From Tepidimonas taiwanensis (lineage in GTDB: Bacteria > Pseudomonadota > Gammaproteobacteria > Burkholderiales > Burkholderiaceae_C), in the NCBI RefSeq assembly GCF_020162115.1, contig NZ_CP083911.1, positions 496,001 through 560,000 of the forward strand: a DNA stretch of 64,000 nt, written 5' to 3'. Position numbers and translations under genes: made by a program. Positions within the stretch are counted from its first letter, which is position 1. Every line of letters begins with the position of its first letter. The notes below the pieces were generated by a model. The model saw only the letters and a list, made by a program, of their open reading frames with translations. It did no database searches and was not told where the DNA came from. Shown here piece after piece: positions 43,526 to 52,303 of the stretch.

Positions 43526-45088
43526 CTACAGCGCATCCGCCCGCTGCCGCAGCGCTTCGGCGTGCTGGCGCGTGGCAGCCAGCGTTTCCGGTTCCATGCG
43601 GTCGAGCTGGCGCAGCATCATCGCCATGCGGGGATTGGCGGCGAGCCGCTCGCGCTGGCGCGCCAGAAAGTCCCAGTACAGCGCGTTGAACGGACAGGCG
43701 CGCTCGCCCACGCGCTGCCGCGGGTCGTAGGGGCAGGCGCGGCAGTGGTCGCCCATGCGCTGCAGGTACGAGGCGCTGCTGACGTAGGGTTTGGTGGCCA
43801 TCAGGCCGCCGTCGGCCCACTGGCTCATGCCCAGCGTGTTGGGGGCCTCGACCCACTCGAAGGCGTCGATGTAGACGCCCAGGTACCAGCGGTGCACCTC
43901 GGCGGGGTCGCAGCCGAGCAGCAGCGCAAAGTTGCCGGTGACCATCAGCCGCTGGATGTGGTGGGCGTAGGCACCGGCCAGTGTCTGGCCGATGGCGGCG
44001 CGCAGGCACGCCATGCGGGTTTGGCCGTCCCAGTACCAGCGCGGCAGCGGCCGCTGGTGCCCCAGCGCGTTGCGCGCCGTGTAACCGGGCATGTGCGCCC
44101 AGTAGACGCCGCGCACATACTCGCGCCAGCCCAGAATCTGGCGGACGAAGCCCTCGACGGAAGCCAGCGGCGCGTCCCCGCTGCGCCACGCGGCCTCGGC
44201 GCGTGCGATCACCTCGCGCGGGTGCAGCAGCTTGACGTTGAGGGCGAACGACAGCTGCGAGTGAAAGAGCCGCGTGTGCGTGTGGCTCAGCGCATCCTGA
44301 TACGGGCCGAAGTGGGGCAGGGCGTGCGCGACGAAGGCGTCGAGCTGCGCCAGCGCCTCGGCGCGGGTCAGCGGCCAGCGCAGCGTGTCGGCCTGTGGGT
44401 CGCCGATGGTGGCCACGCCCGCCGCTTCGATCGTGCGCCACAGCGCCTGCTGGTCGTGGCAGGGGCGGGGGTCGGGGGGTTCCGGTGGCTCGCCGCGCCA
44501 CGGCTGGCGGTTGTCGGCGTCGAAGTTCCACTGGCCGCCGGCCGGCGCGTCGCCGTCCATCAGCACGCGGTGCTGCCGCCGCATGCGGCGGTAGAAGTGC
44601 TCCATCACCCACTGGCGGTGGCCCGCCAGCGCGCGCGTCACGCCGTCGCGCGGGGCCAGAAAGTGCGCGCTGTCCACCGCCCGCACCGGCACCGGCGCGT
44701 CCGCGCCCCACTCGCGCAGCAGCGCGTCCAGCCGCCATTCGTCCGGGTGTTGGTATTCCACCGCCGCGGCGCGGTAGTGGCGGGTGAGCGCGTCGAGGTT
44801 GCCGGTGAGCGTCTGGCGGCTGCTCGGGTCGTCGATGGTCACATAGCGCACGCGGTGGCCATTGGCCCTGAGCTGCTGCGCCAGCGCGCGCATCGCGGCA
44901 AAGATGGCGAGCACCTTTTGCGCGTGGTGGCGCACGTAGTCCGTCTCCTGCCGAACTTCCATCAGCACGTACACGACGTCCGCGCGCCGCTCGCCAAACC
45001 AGGGGTGCAGCGGGTCGAGCTGGTCGCCCAGCAGCAGCCGCAGCGTCGGGCCGTCGCGGGCGGGTGGGGCGTCGGTCGCGGTGTTCAT
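43526..45088 (-). CDS. FeS-type bacterial cryptochrome/photolyase (FeS-BCP, PhrB-like)
   Basis: A 520-aa deoxyribodipyrimidine photolyase-related protein of the iron-sulfur bacterial cryptochrome-photolyase class, whose studied members repair (6-4) photoproducts with FAD. It begins LRLLLGDQLDPLHPWF and has the C-terminal catalytic domain with the four cluster cysteines visible in LLGCDPAEV, CRACPYD (two) and ACPFNALYWDFL. The conserved GWREYVRGVYW and WVEAPNTLGMSQWADGG segments are also present. It is the last gene of the long leftward operon; its start overlaps the stop of the CRY-DASH gene (ATGA). Confidence 0.9.
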   Translation of the reverse strand: MNTATDAPPARDGPTLRLLLGDQLDPLHPWFGERRADVVYVLMEVRQETDYVRHHAQKVLAIFAAMRALAQQLRANGHRVRYVTIDDPSSRQTLTGNLDALTRHYRAAAVEYQHPDEWRLDALLREWGADAPVPVRAVDSAHFLAPRDGVTRALAGHRQWVMEHFYRRMRRQHRVLMDGDAPAGGQWNFDADNRQPWRGEPPEPPDPRPCHDQQALWRTIEAAGVATIGDPQADTLRWPLTRAEALAQLDAFVAHALPHFGPYQDALSHTHTRLFHSQLSFALNVKLLHPREVIARAEAAWRSGDAPLASVEGFVRQILGWREYVRGVYWAHMPGYTARNALGHQRPLPRWYWDGQTRMACLRAAIGQTLAGAYAHHIQRLMVTGNFALLLGCDPAEVHRWYLGVYIDAFEWVEAPNTLGMSQWADGGLMATKPYVSSASYLQRMGDHCRACPYDPRQRVGERACPFNALYWDFLARQRERLAANPRMAMMLRQLDRMEPETLAATRQHAEALRQRADAL

Positions 45089-46449
45089 GGCCGAGTGTCC
45101 GGGGCGAGCCAGCGCCGGCGGTAGGCCCCGTCGGGGTCGTGCTGCGCGGCCTGTTTGCGGGGGTCGAAGCGGCGGCCGCCGCGCGGGTCGGTGCCCAGCC
45201 CCGCGATGTAGAGCCAGTTGCCGGTGTTGCTGCAGGGGTCGTGGTCGAGCAACTGCGCCTCGAACCAGGCGGCCCCGACACGCCAGTCGCCCTGCAGCTC
45301 GTGCAGCCAATAGCTGGCCACGATCTGGCGCATACGGTTGCTCAGGTAGCCGGAGGCGGCGAGTTCGCGCATCCCGGCGTCGACGATGTCGCAGCCGGTT
45401 TCACCCTGCATCCAGCGCGCCAGCCGTTGTGGATCCAGGGGGCGCGGCGGCGCGTGCGGGGCGAGCCCGCGGGCCCGGTACAGCGCGGCACCAAAGCGGC
45501 GGTGCAGCCAGCGGAAGTGGTCGCGCCACAGCAGCTCGAACCACAGCCAGTATGTGCCGTCCGTTGCGCCGTGCGCCGCTTCGTGCGCGCGCAGCGCCGC
45601 CAGCGCCTGCCGCGGCGACAGAGCGCCGGTGGCCAGCCACAGCGACCAGTGGCTCGATCCCCACGGGTCGGCGAGGTGGTTGCGCGTCGCCTTGTAGCGC
45701 CGCGCATGACCGCCGTCGAGGTAGCGTTGCAGGTGGCGCAGCGCCGCGGCCTCGCCGCCCCAAGGGGCTTCGTCGGCGGGCGGCCACGGCAGCGCGTGGC
45801 GTGCGTCCCCTGCCAGCAGCGCGGTGTCGTCGGGCGCCTGGGGGTCGAGGCACCGCCAGCCCAGCCGGTCGGCGATGTTCTCAGCAGGCTGCCACGCCGC
45901 GGGCCAGCGGGTGGGCACCGGCAGCGGGCCGGGCACGGGGGTGTGGGCGCGCTCCACCGCCTGCCGGAACGCGGTGAACACCGTGGGCACCGCCTCCGGC
46001 GTGAACGGCAGGTCGGCCGCCTCGTGCAGGGTACCGATGCCGTGCCGGTGCACCGGGATGCCCCACGCCACCAGCGTCTGCAGGACGGCCCGCTCTTCCG
46101 GTGCCGGAACCTCCAGCACGTGCACGGCCGCGGGCGAGCAGGCGCTGATCCACGCCTGCAGCGTGGCCGTGGTGCCATCCGGCAGGCACCACAGCGGGTG
46201 GCCGTGGCGCGCCAACCCCTGCGCCAAGCCGTGCGCGGCGCTGTGCCACCACGCGAGCCGCCGCGCGCCGGTGCGCGGCCAGCCCCACGGCGTCGGCTGC
46301 GCGGGTGGTGGCAGCCACAGCGCCAGCCACGGGCGCCCCTCCGCCAGCGCCTGCGCCAGGCCCGCGTGCAGCGCGGCGTGGTCGTGCAGGCGCAGGTCGG
46401 CGATGAACAGGTGAACCACCGGAGCCCCCAGCGGCAGGGATCGACTCAT
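45085..46449 (-). CDS. Cryptochrome DASH
   Basis: A 454-aa FAD flavoprotein of the CRY-DASH group, which repairs CPDs in single-stranded DNA or acts as a photoreceptor. The N-terminal photolyase domain starts VVHLFIADLRLHDHAALHAG. The FAD domain shows RYKATRNHLADPWGSS, WFELLWRDHFRWL, GYLSNRMRQIVASYW and the CRY-DASH hallmark SNTGNWLYIAGLGTDPRGG followed by FDPRKQAAQHDPDG. It is flanked by DUF2256 upstream and FeS-BCP downstream, both overlapping by 4 bases. Confidence 0.92.
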   Translation of the reverse strand: MSRSLPLGAPVVHLFIADLRLHDHAALHAGLAQALAEGRPWLALWLPPPAQPTPWGWPRTGARRLAWWHSAAHGLAQGLARHGHPLWCLPDGTTATLQAWISACSPAAVHVLEVPAPEERAVLQTLVAWGIPVHRHGIGTLHEAADLPFTPEAVPTVFTAFRQAVERAHTPVPGPLPVPTRWPAAWQPAENIADRLGWRCLDPQAPDDTALLAGDARHALPWPPADEAPWGGEAAALRHLQRYLDGGHARRYKATRNHLADPWGSSHWSLWLATGALSPRQALAALRAHEAAHGATDGTYWLWFELLWRDHFRWLHRRFGAALYRARGLAPHAPPRPLDPQRLARWMQGETGCDIVDAGMRELAASGYLSNRMRQIVASYWLHELQGDWRVGAAWFEAQLLDHDPCSNTGNWLYIAGLGTDPRGGRRFDPRKQAAQHDPDGAYRRRWLAPDTRP

Positions 46450-46643
46450 CGGCGACGGCTCCCTGTGGGGCGCGCGGCGGGCGTGGGCGCGTCCGTCGCC
46501 GTGCGGGCGTCACCGCGCTGGCGGCGGCAGCGCTCGGAACAATAGCGCACCTGTTCCCAATCGCGCGCCCATTTGCGCCGCCACGTGAAAGGCAGGCCGC
46601 AGACGGCGCAGATCTTGGTGGGCAGGTGGGGTTTGCGGTGCAT
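46446..46643 (-). CDS. DUF2256 zinc-finger-like protein
   Basis: A 65-aa protein with four cysteines arranged as ICAVCGLPF..RYCSERCRRQ, which would hold a zinc ion, and a basic tail. DUF2256 genes are regularly found beside or fused to cryptochromes, as here. The stop overlaps the CRY-DASH start (ATGA), and the gene follows the photolyase gene after 4 bases. The function is unknown. Confidence 0.88.
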   Translation of the reverse strand: MHRKPHLPTKICAVCGLPFTWRRKWARDWEQVRYCSERCRRQRGDARTATDAPTPAARPTGSRRR

Positions 46644-46647
46644 GGCG

Positions 46648-48285
46648 TCAAAAGAGTGTTAGCTGGGTGGCCGGCGTGGCCACGCGGCGGCGCGCGACCG
46701 GCTCGCGCCCGGTGGCGTCGCGGCCCGCCGGCATGCCGCGGCGCGAGCCGTGACGGCGCACGACGTCGGTGGCGGCGGCCTGCACGGCCGGGTCGCGCCG
46801 GCGCGCGTGCAACCGCGCTTTGGCCGCGCGCAGCGCGGCCTCCAGCTCGACCGGTGGCACGGGGATGTCGTCGCCGACGCGCACCCCACAGCGCCGCTGC
46901 ACGTCGGCGGGCATGCGCCACGGCTCGAACAGCCAGGCGTCCGGCACGCGCCGCAGCGCGGGCAGCCAGCGGCGCACGAACACGCCGTGGGGGTCGTGGT
47001 CGCGCGCCTGCTTCAGCGGGTTGTACACGCGCGTGGCGTTGATGCCGGTGGTGCCAGCCTGCATCTGCATCTGCGGCCAGTGGATGCCAGGTTCGTAGTC
47101 CAAGAACCACCGCGCGAGCCACTGCCCCACGGGGTGCCAGTGCAGCCACAAGGGGTAGGCGGCCACCGACACCAGCATCGCCCGCATGCGAAAGTTCAGC
47201 CACCCGGTGGCGCGCAGCATCGCGACGCAGGCGTCGACCAGCGGCCAGCCGGTGCGCCCCTGCTGCAACGCCTCGAAAAGGGCTGGATTCCAGTCATCCT
47301 CGCGCAGGCCGTCGTAGCCGCGGTGCAGGTTGCGCCACTCGAGCTCGGGTTCGCTCTCGAGCTTCTGGATGAAATGGCAGTGCCAGTAGAGGCGGCTCTC
47401 AAAGGCGCGCAACCCGGCGCGCCAGCGTGCCGCGTCCGCGGGCGCAGCGGGGGCGTCGGCCAGCGCGGCCAGCCGCGCGCGCGTGGCCTGCACCACTTCG
47501 CGCAGGCTCAGCACCCCGTAGGCGAGGTAGGGCGACAGCCGCGAGCACGCGGTGGGGGCGGTCAGGGGGGAGGAGATGCCGCCGCGGTAGCGCACGGCCC
47601 GCTCGGTCAGGAAGTCGTGCAAGGTCACCTCGCCCCGCGCGCGTCCGCCGCGCTGGCGCTCGGGCGGCTCGGCCGGGTCCAATCCGAGCGCGGCGGCGTC
47701 CGGCCATGGGCCGGGTGCGAGCTCGTCGCCGTTCAACCACCATGCGGGGGACGAAAGGCCCGGCGGCGCTGACCACGGCCACGGGGCCGGCACGAGCACG
47801 GGCGGCGGCCACGGGGCCGGTGGGGCGGCGACGAAGCGCTCGCGCGCCGTGAGCCACCGGTCGCGGTCACGCAGCCCGCGGATGACGGCAAAGCCCGGGG
47901 TTTCGTGTACCGCGACGCCGTGCGCGCGCGCCCAGCGGCGCACCGCCTGGTCGCGGGCGTAGGTGTGGGCGTTGCCGGTTTCCTCGTGTGCGTGGATGGC
48001 GGCCAGTCCCAGCCGCTGATGCAGCAGGGCGAGCACCGGCACCGCCTCGCCCACGATGACGCGAAGCGCCGCACGCGGGCCGCCCGCGGCCCGCAGCGCG
48101 GCGTCGAGTTCGCACAGGCTCTCGCGGATGAAGCCCCAGTGCTGTGCGGCGGCGTCGGGCTGCCGCCACAGGCTCGGTTCGACGATATAAACGGGCAGCA
48201 CCGCACCCGCGCGCGCCGCTGCGACGAGCGGTGCATGGTCGTGCACGCGCAGGTCGCGTTTGAACCAGACGAGCTGCACCGGCAT
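46648..48285 (-). CDS. Photolyase/cryptochrome family FAD protein
   Basis: A 545-aa protein of the class I photolyase/cryptochrome superfamily. It starts MPVQLVWFKRDLRVHDHAPL and contains the antenna domain (about 1-130). The FAD domain has SRLSPYLAYGVLSLREVV, RAFESRLYWHCHFIQKLES, GWLNFRMRAMLVSVAAYPLW and QAGTTGINATRVYNPLKQAR. The last motif differs from the usual W(A)GTGxDA..FNP of CPD photolyases, so it belongs to a divergent subgroup; DNA repair or light sensing are both possible. The C-terminal 70 residues are basic and low-complexity. It is in the middle of the light-associated operon. Confidence 0.85.
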   Translation of the reverse strand: MPVQLVWFKRDLRVHDHAPLVAAARAGAVLPVYIVEPSLWRQPDAAAQHWGFIRESLCELDAALRAAGGPRAALRVIVGEAVPVLALLHQRLGLAAIHAHEETGNAHTYARDQAVRRWARAHGVAVHETPGFAVIRGLRDRDRWLTARERFVAAPPAPWPPPVLVPAPWPWSAPPGLSSPAWWLNGDELAPGPWPDAAALGLDPAEPPERQRGGRARGEVTLHDFLTERAVRYRGGISSPLTAPTACSRLSPYLAYGVLSLREVVQATRARLAALADAPAAPADAARWRAGLRAFESRLYWHCHFIQKLESEPELEWRNLHRGYDGLREDDWNPALFEALQQGRTGWPLVDACVAMLRATGWLNFRMRAMLVSVAAYPLWLHWHPVGQWLARWFLDYEPGIHWPQMQMQAGTTGINATRVYNPLKQARDHDPHGVFVRRWLPALRRVPDAWLFEPWRMPADVQRRCGVRVGDDIPVPPVELEAALRAAKARLHARRRDPAVQAAATDVVRRHGSRRGMPAGRDATGREPVARRRVATPATQLTLF

Positions 48286-48322
48286 GGCAGGTCTTCCGTT
48301 CCGTTGATTCCGCCGCACAGAC

Positions 48323-48886
48323 TCAATCGCGCGCCGCCAGCCGCCGCTGCAGCCAGCGCATCAGCGCGCCGATCAGCGGTAGCTGCGCGTACAGCTCCTC
48401 GGCCGCGTCCCAGTAGTCGCGGTGCTCGCGCACGCGAGCGTCCGCGGCAAAGCACAGGTGGGTGCAGCCGCGGATGCGGCGCTCGCGCGCCTCGCCACGG
48501 AAGCGAAAGACGAAGTCCCAGGTCAGAAAGGCCTGTTGCGCGTCGCCCAGCCGCTCGCGCACGATAAAGCGCGGGTCGTCGAGCTGCCGGTACATGTGCG
48601 CGAAGATGCGGCGGATCGCCTCGACCCCCTGCACGTCGTTGAACGGGTCACGAAAGCGCGCATCCTCGGTGTATACCGTCGGGAGCTCACGCAAGGACTC
48701 GGGGGTGAGCGTTTCGTAAAAGTTCACCACCCGCTCCAGCGGAGATGCGGCGGAGCTGGCAAGGGGCGCATCGAGGATCGCCGCCGCAGTGGGTGCGCCG
48801 TGGGCACGCGCCGCGGGTGGCGACGCTGTTCCGTCGTGCGTGGCGGCCCAAGGGGCCGGGGAAGGATGGGGCGTGCGCTGCGTCAT
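48323..48886 (-). CDS. SnoaL/NTF2-like protein
   Basis: A 187-aa protein. After about 50 low-complexity Ala/Pro residues it has an NTF2-like alpha+beta barrel of the SnoaL type, seen in VVNFYETLTPESLRELPTVY, EDARFRDPFNDVQGVEAIRR and TWDFVFRF followed by HLCFAADARVREHRDYWDAAEELY. Similar genes accompany photolyase and SDR genes in light-responsive clusters. The substrate is unknown. The ATG at 48886 lies 14 bases after the SDR stop. Confidence 0.8.
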   Translation of the reverse strand: MTQRTPHPSPAPWAATHDGTASPPAARAHGAPTAAAILDAPLASSAASPLERVVNFYETLTPESLRELPTVYTEDARFRDPFNDVQGVEAIRRIFAHMYRQLDDPRFIVRERLGDAQQAFLTWDFVFRFRGEARERRIRGCTHLCFAADARVREHRDYWDAAEELYAQLPLIGALMRWLQRRLAARD

Positions 48887-48900
48887 GGTGCTGCGGAGGG

Positions 48901-49671
48901 TCACAAGCCGGTGGCGCGGCGCACGAGCGCGAAATACCAGCGATCCGGCAGGCAGCGCAGCAGCCGCAGCCACAGCGTAAAGCGCCGCGGAAAGTGCAGG
49001 TGAAACACTCCCCGCGCCCAGCCGCGCAGCATCGCTGTCGCCGCCTGCTCGGGGGTGATCAGGGCCGGCATGCGGAAGGGGTTTTGCGCGGTCAGCGGCG
49101 TGGCCACGAAGCCGGGGCACACGACGCTCACCCCGATGCCGTGCGGGCGCAGGTCGAGGTAGAGCGTCTCCGCCAGGTTGATCAGCGCGGCTTTCGTCGG
49201 GCCGTACGCCAGCGCCTGCGGCAGGCCGCGGTAGCCCGCGACGCTGGCCACGAGGCTCAGGTGGCCGCTGCGCTGCGCGAGCAGCCGCGGCACGCACGTG
49301 GCCACGAGGTGCAGGGCCCCCTCGACGTTGATGCGCTGGTGCCGCAGCAGCTCCTCGGCGTCGATGGCGGTGGCGCGCTGCGGTCGGTAGTGCCCGGCGC
49401 AAAAGAGGATCAGGTCCAGCGGCCCGTGCGCAAACGCCTCGGCGGCGGCGCGCGCCACCGCGGCGCGGTCGGTCACATCCAGCGGCAGCGCCAGCCGCCC
49501 CGGGGCCGCGTCGGCAAACGCCTGCAGCGGCGCGGCGCTGCGCGCGGAGACGATGACGGTGGCACCGCGCGCGTGCAGCGCCTCGGCCACCGCGAGGCCG
49601 ATGCCCGAGGAGGCACCAACGATCCAAGCGCGTTTACCGCGCCAGTCGCGAAATGGCGGGTTGGCACTCAT
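48901..49671 (-). CDS. Short-chain dehydrogenase/reductase
   Basis: A 256-aa classical SDR oxidoreductase. The cofactor motif is AWIVGASSGIGLAVAEAL (TGxxxGxG type), the structural motif LFCAGHY replaces NNAG, and the catalytic Ser and Tyr-x-x-x-Lys are in SLVASVAGY and AYGPTKAALI. The C-terminal PEQAATAMLRGWARGVFHLHFP suggests a substrate close to the membrane. Its start overlaps the stop of the DUF3833 gene. The substrate is not known. Confidence 0.87.
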   Translation of the reverse strand: MSANPPFRDWRGKRAWIVGASSGIGLAVAEALHARGATVIVSARSAAPLQAFADAAPGRLALPLDVTDRAAVARAAAEAFAHGPLDLILFCAGHYRPQRATAIDAEELLRHQRINVEGALHLVATCVPRLLAQRSGHLSLVASVAGYRGLPQALAYGPTKAALINLAETLYLDLRPHGIGVSVVCPGFVATPLTAQNPFRMPALITPEQAATAMLRGWARGVFHLHFPRRFTLWLRLLRCLPDRWYFALVRRATGL

Positions 49672-50240
49672 CGGTCGAGCTTCGTGAACGACAGGGTGAC
49701 TTCGCCGAGCCGGATGCCGAATTTGCGCATCTCGGCGCGGTTGAGCATCACGCGCTCGTCGATGAGGTACATCCAGTCGTCGAACTGCACCTCGTACACG
49801 CGCCCGTCGACGGGCAGGCGCAGCGTGTAGCGCCACTGGAAGGCGTTGCCGCTGACCTGCCCGCTGGCTTCGCCGACCACGTCGTCGGCGGTGCCACGGT
49901 AGCGGCCGTTGCCGTCGTCGATCAGCCGCCACACGCGCCGCTCGGTCTTGCCGTCGCTGTAGGTAAAGCGCTCGTCGAGCACCCCCTGGTTGCCGTTCCA
50001 CGTGCCGGTCATCTCGACCACGAAGCGGCGCACCACCTGGCCGCTGCGGTCCTGGAACATGCCGTGGGCGATCAGGCGACCGTTGAAATAGGTTTTGAGG
50101 TCCAGCGCCGGGCGTTCTGCCGCGTAGGAGGCGAGCTGCTGCGACGCGCAGCCCCCTAACAGCCACGCCACACCGCTGACGAGCAGCAGCCGCCGCCACC
50201 GGATCCGGTGCTGCAGCGGATGGGACAGGATCAGTGCCAT
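49668..50240 (-). CDS. DUF3833 lipoprotein
   Basis: A 190-aa protein of the DUF3833 family. The N-terminus has a lipoprotein signal with lipobox LLGGC (Cys near residue 31). The body shows LDLKTYFNGRLIAHGMFQDR, GTWNGNQGVLDERFTYSDG and VYEVQFDDWMYLIDERVMLNR, conserved in the family, suggesting a lipocalin-like barrel that binds a lipid. The start MALILSHPLQ gives the best signal peptide. It is in the light-associated operon. Confidence 0.85.
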   Translation of the reverse strand: MALILSHPLQHRIRWRRLLLVSGVAWLLGGCASQQLASYAAERPALDLKTYFNGRLIAHGMFQDRSGQVVRRFVVEMTGTWNGNQGVLDERFTYSDGKTERRVWRLIDDGNGRYRGTADDVVGEASGQVSGNAFQWRYTLRLPVDGRVYEVQFDDWMYLIDERVMLNRAEMRKFGIRLGEVTLSFTKLDR

Positions 50241-50315
50241 GGTCGGTCTCCAGTCGGGTCGGGGAGGAGGTGCGTCATTGCGGGGGGACAACGCTTCGGG
50301 ACAGGGAGGGGCGTG

Positions 50316-51668
50316 TCATCGCGGAGGGACGATGCTTTCGGCGATGGGTTGGGTGAGCGGCATCGCGGGCCGGCGGCGCACGAAGCCGTGCCACAGCAGC
50401 GCGGCGGCCAGCGCCTTGAAGAAGCAGGGCAGCACCGCGTAGGCGACGGTGAGGGCCTGCAGCCCGGCGGTGTCGCGCGTGCCGGGGGTGTAGCCCAGCA
50501 GCGCCAGCACCGGCAGCGCGAGCCCCGCGGCCAGCGCCAGATTGCCCTTGGCCGCGAGGTTCCACCAGCCGAAGTAAGCACCTTCGTGGCGGCCGCGGTC
50601 GCCGGTTTCGTCGATGACGCCGGCGAGCAGCGCGGCGGGCAGCGCGAGGTCTGCCCCCAACGCCAGCCCCGACAGCCCGCACACCAGCGCGTACGCCACG
50701 GTGTCGCCGGCGTCCAGCCCTGCCGCCCAGACGAACATGGCGATCGACAGCCCCATGCCGAGCAGCCACGCCCGGGCGAGGCCGACGCGCCGCACCGCTG
50801 CCAGCCACATGGGCATGCCCGCCGCGGCGGCGAGGAAGTAGATCGACAGAAACAGCGCCTCCCACTGCGGTGCCTGCAGCCGGTCGGCGATGAAGAACAG
50901 CACCAGTGTCGCCGGGATCGCGCTGGCGAGACCGCTCAACACGAACACCGCCATCAGGCGGCGAAACGCCGGGCGTCGCCACGGCAGCCGCAGATCGGAT
51001 GGGATGAGGGGGGTGGCGGACACCGGTGTGGCAGGCGCGGATGTGGCGGGTGTGGATGTGGCGGGTGCGTTCGCCACCGCTGTCGGGTGCGGGCCCCGGC
51101 CCCAGGCAAAGAGCGCTAGCGGTAGCGCCACCGCCAGCACGGCGAGCGTCACCGACCAGCCCGCCACCGCCGGCAATACGGACGCGGTGATCACGCCGGC
51201 GAGCGTCCAGCCTTCGCGCCACGCCACCAGCCGCGCCTGCGTCGGCGCGTCACCGCCCAGCCGCGCGCCCCAGCTCTGGTGCGCGATGGCCAGCGCGCTG
51301 TACGCGAGCGTCGTGACCACCAGCCCGCCCAGTGCCCACGCGGGCAGCGCGCCCGAGACGCCGGCCGGCGGAAACAGCAGCGCGAGCATGCCCACCCACA
51401 GCACGAGCGCCGCGACCCACGCCCACCGCCACACCGCCTCGGCACCGCGCCGGTACACCCCGTCCAGCCAGCGCCCGAGCAGCGGGTCGGTGAGCGCGTC
51501 GAACACCCGCGCGAGCAGCAGCACCCCGCCCAGCGCGCCCAGTGGCACGCCCAGCGTCGCGTAATGGTGCGGCAGGTGCACGTACAGCGGCAGCGCGGCG
51601 AACGCCAGCGGCAAGCCGGGCAGGCCGTAGCGCCAGGCCGATCGGGGCGGGGCGGCGGGCGGGGTCAT
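50316..51668 (-). CDS. MFS transporter (MelB/GPH-like)
   Basis: A 450-aa membrane protein with about twelve hydrophobic segments, of the MFS_2 (glycoside-pentoside-hexuronide) type. Characteristic residues include ARVFDALTDPLLGRWLD near the N-terminus (the family DxxxDPLxG motif). An Ala/Thr/Pro-rich cytoplasmic loop lies in the middle (about 215-240). The start codon overlaps the stop of the chalcone-isomerase-like gene (ATGA). The cargo is unknown; the company of lipid genes suggests a lipid or its head group. Confidence 0.83.
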   Translation of the reverse strand: MTPPAAPPRSAWRYGLPGLPLAFAALPLYVHLPHHYATLGVPLGALGGVLLLARVFDALTDPLLGRWLDGVYRRGAEAVWRWAWVAALVLWVGMLALLFPPAGVSGALPAWALGGLVVTTLAYSALAIAHQSWGARLGGDAPTQARLVAWREGWTLAGVITASVLPAVAGWSVTLAVLAVALPLALFAWGRGPHPTAVANAPATSTPATSAPATPVSATPLIPSDLRLPWRRPAFRRLMAVFVLSGLASAIPATLVLFFIADRLQAPQWEALFLSIYFLAAAAGMPMWLAAVRRVGLARAWLLGMGLSIAMFVWAAGLDAGDTVAYALVCGLSGLALGADLALPAALLAGVIDETGDRGRHEGAYFGWWNLAAKGNLALAAGLALPVLALLGYTPGTRDTAGLQALTVAYAVLPCFFKALAAALLWHGFVRRRPAMPLTQPIAESIVPPR

Positions 51669-52303
51669 GGCACCGACGCCCCGGCCGAGGTGCCGAGCAG
51701 CGCCTGCCGCAATCCGGGTTCGGAGGTCGTCGGTGCCAGCCAGATGCCGAAGAAGCGCTCGGCGAACGCGGCGTCGTCGATCGCCCCCAGTGGCTGGACG
51801 CGGCCGTCGGCACGCGTGAGCACGAAGCGTGCGCCCACCCCGGGCTGCCACAGCCCCGCGATGCGGTCACCCGGCTGCACATCCGGAAACAGCCGCTGCA
51901 TCGCCGACAGCCAGGCGGTCTCGGCTGCTGCGGGCAGCGGCCCCGGGCGGCGCATTTCCTACAGCGAGCGGCGCGCGATGTCGGCGCCGCGAAAGCGTCG
52001 CTGGTAGGTCAGCTCCAGCACCACGGGCTGCCGCCCGAGCGCGCCCGCGTGCCAGCCGGGCGCGGCCAGCAGCCGGGCGTCGTACACCGCCATCCCCAGA
52101 AAGCGCAGCGTGCCCGTGCCGACGATCGTCGCCCCGGGCAGCAGGGCGGCGGCCGCGTCGGCCGGTGCCACCGCGGGGGGTGGCGGCTCGACGTTGGCGT
52201 GCGCGTCCGCGGCAGGCCCCCAGCCGATCGCGAGCGTCAGCAGCACTAACCCGGCGCACCTCCGCCCGGTCTCACGGCCGCTGCAGCGTGTACTGCACCA
52301 CAT
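51665..52303 (-). pseudogene. Chalcone isomerase-like gene interrupted by an in-frame TAG
   Basis: The first part (from 52303, or a start nearby) has a signal-like segment AGLVLLTLAIGWGPAADAHA and the family motif GTGTLRFLGMAVYDARLLAAPGW. At 51959-51961 a TAG follows ADIARRSL. The same frame then continues EMRRPGPLPAAAETAWLSAMQRLFPDV and FFGIWLAPTTSEPGLRQALLG (in parts) to a TGA at 51665. In homologues this point is usually a Lys (RSLKEM), so AAG to TAG explains it. The ATG just after the stop could allow restart, and amber suppression is not excluded. Downstream genes remain overlapped and coupled. Confidence 0.8.

Noticed and set aside
43386..45281. Long N-terminal extension of the NERD-helicase frame
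   Set aside because: The extension is antisense or shadow of the FeS photolyase region and lacks similarity; the ATG at 43385 starts right before the NERD domain.
45881..47203. 440-codon minus-strand frame across the CRY-DASH and DUF2256 region
   Set aside because: It is an Ala/Arg/Gly-rich shadow frame; the real genes in the region have clear motifs and ATGA overlaps.
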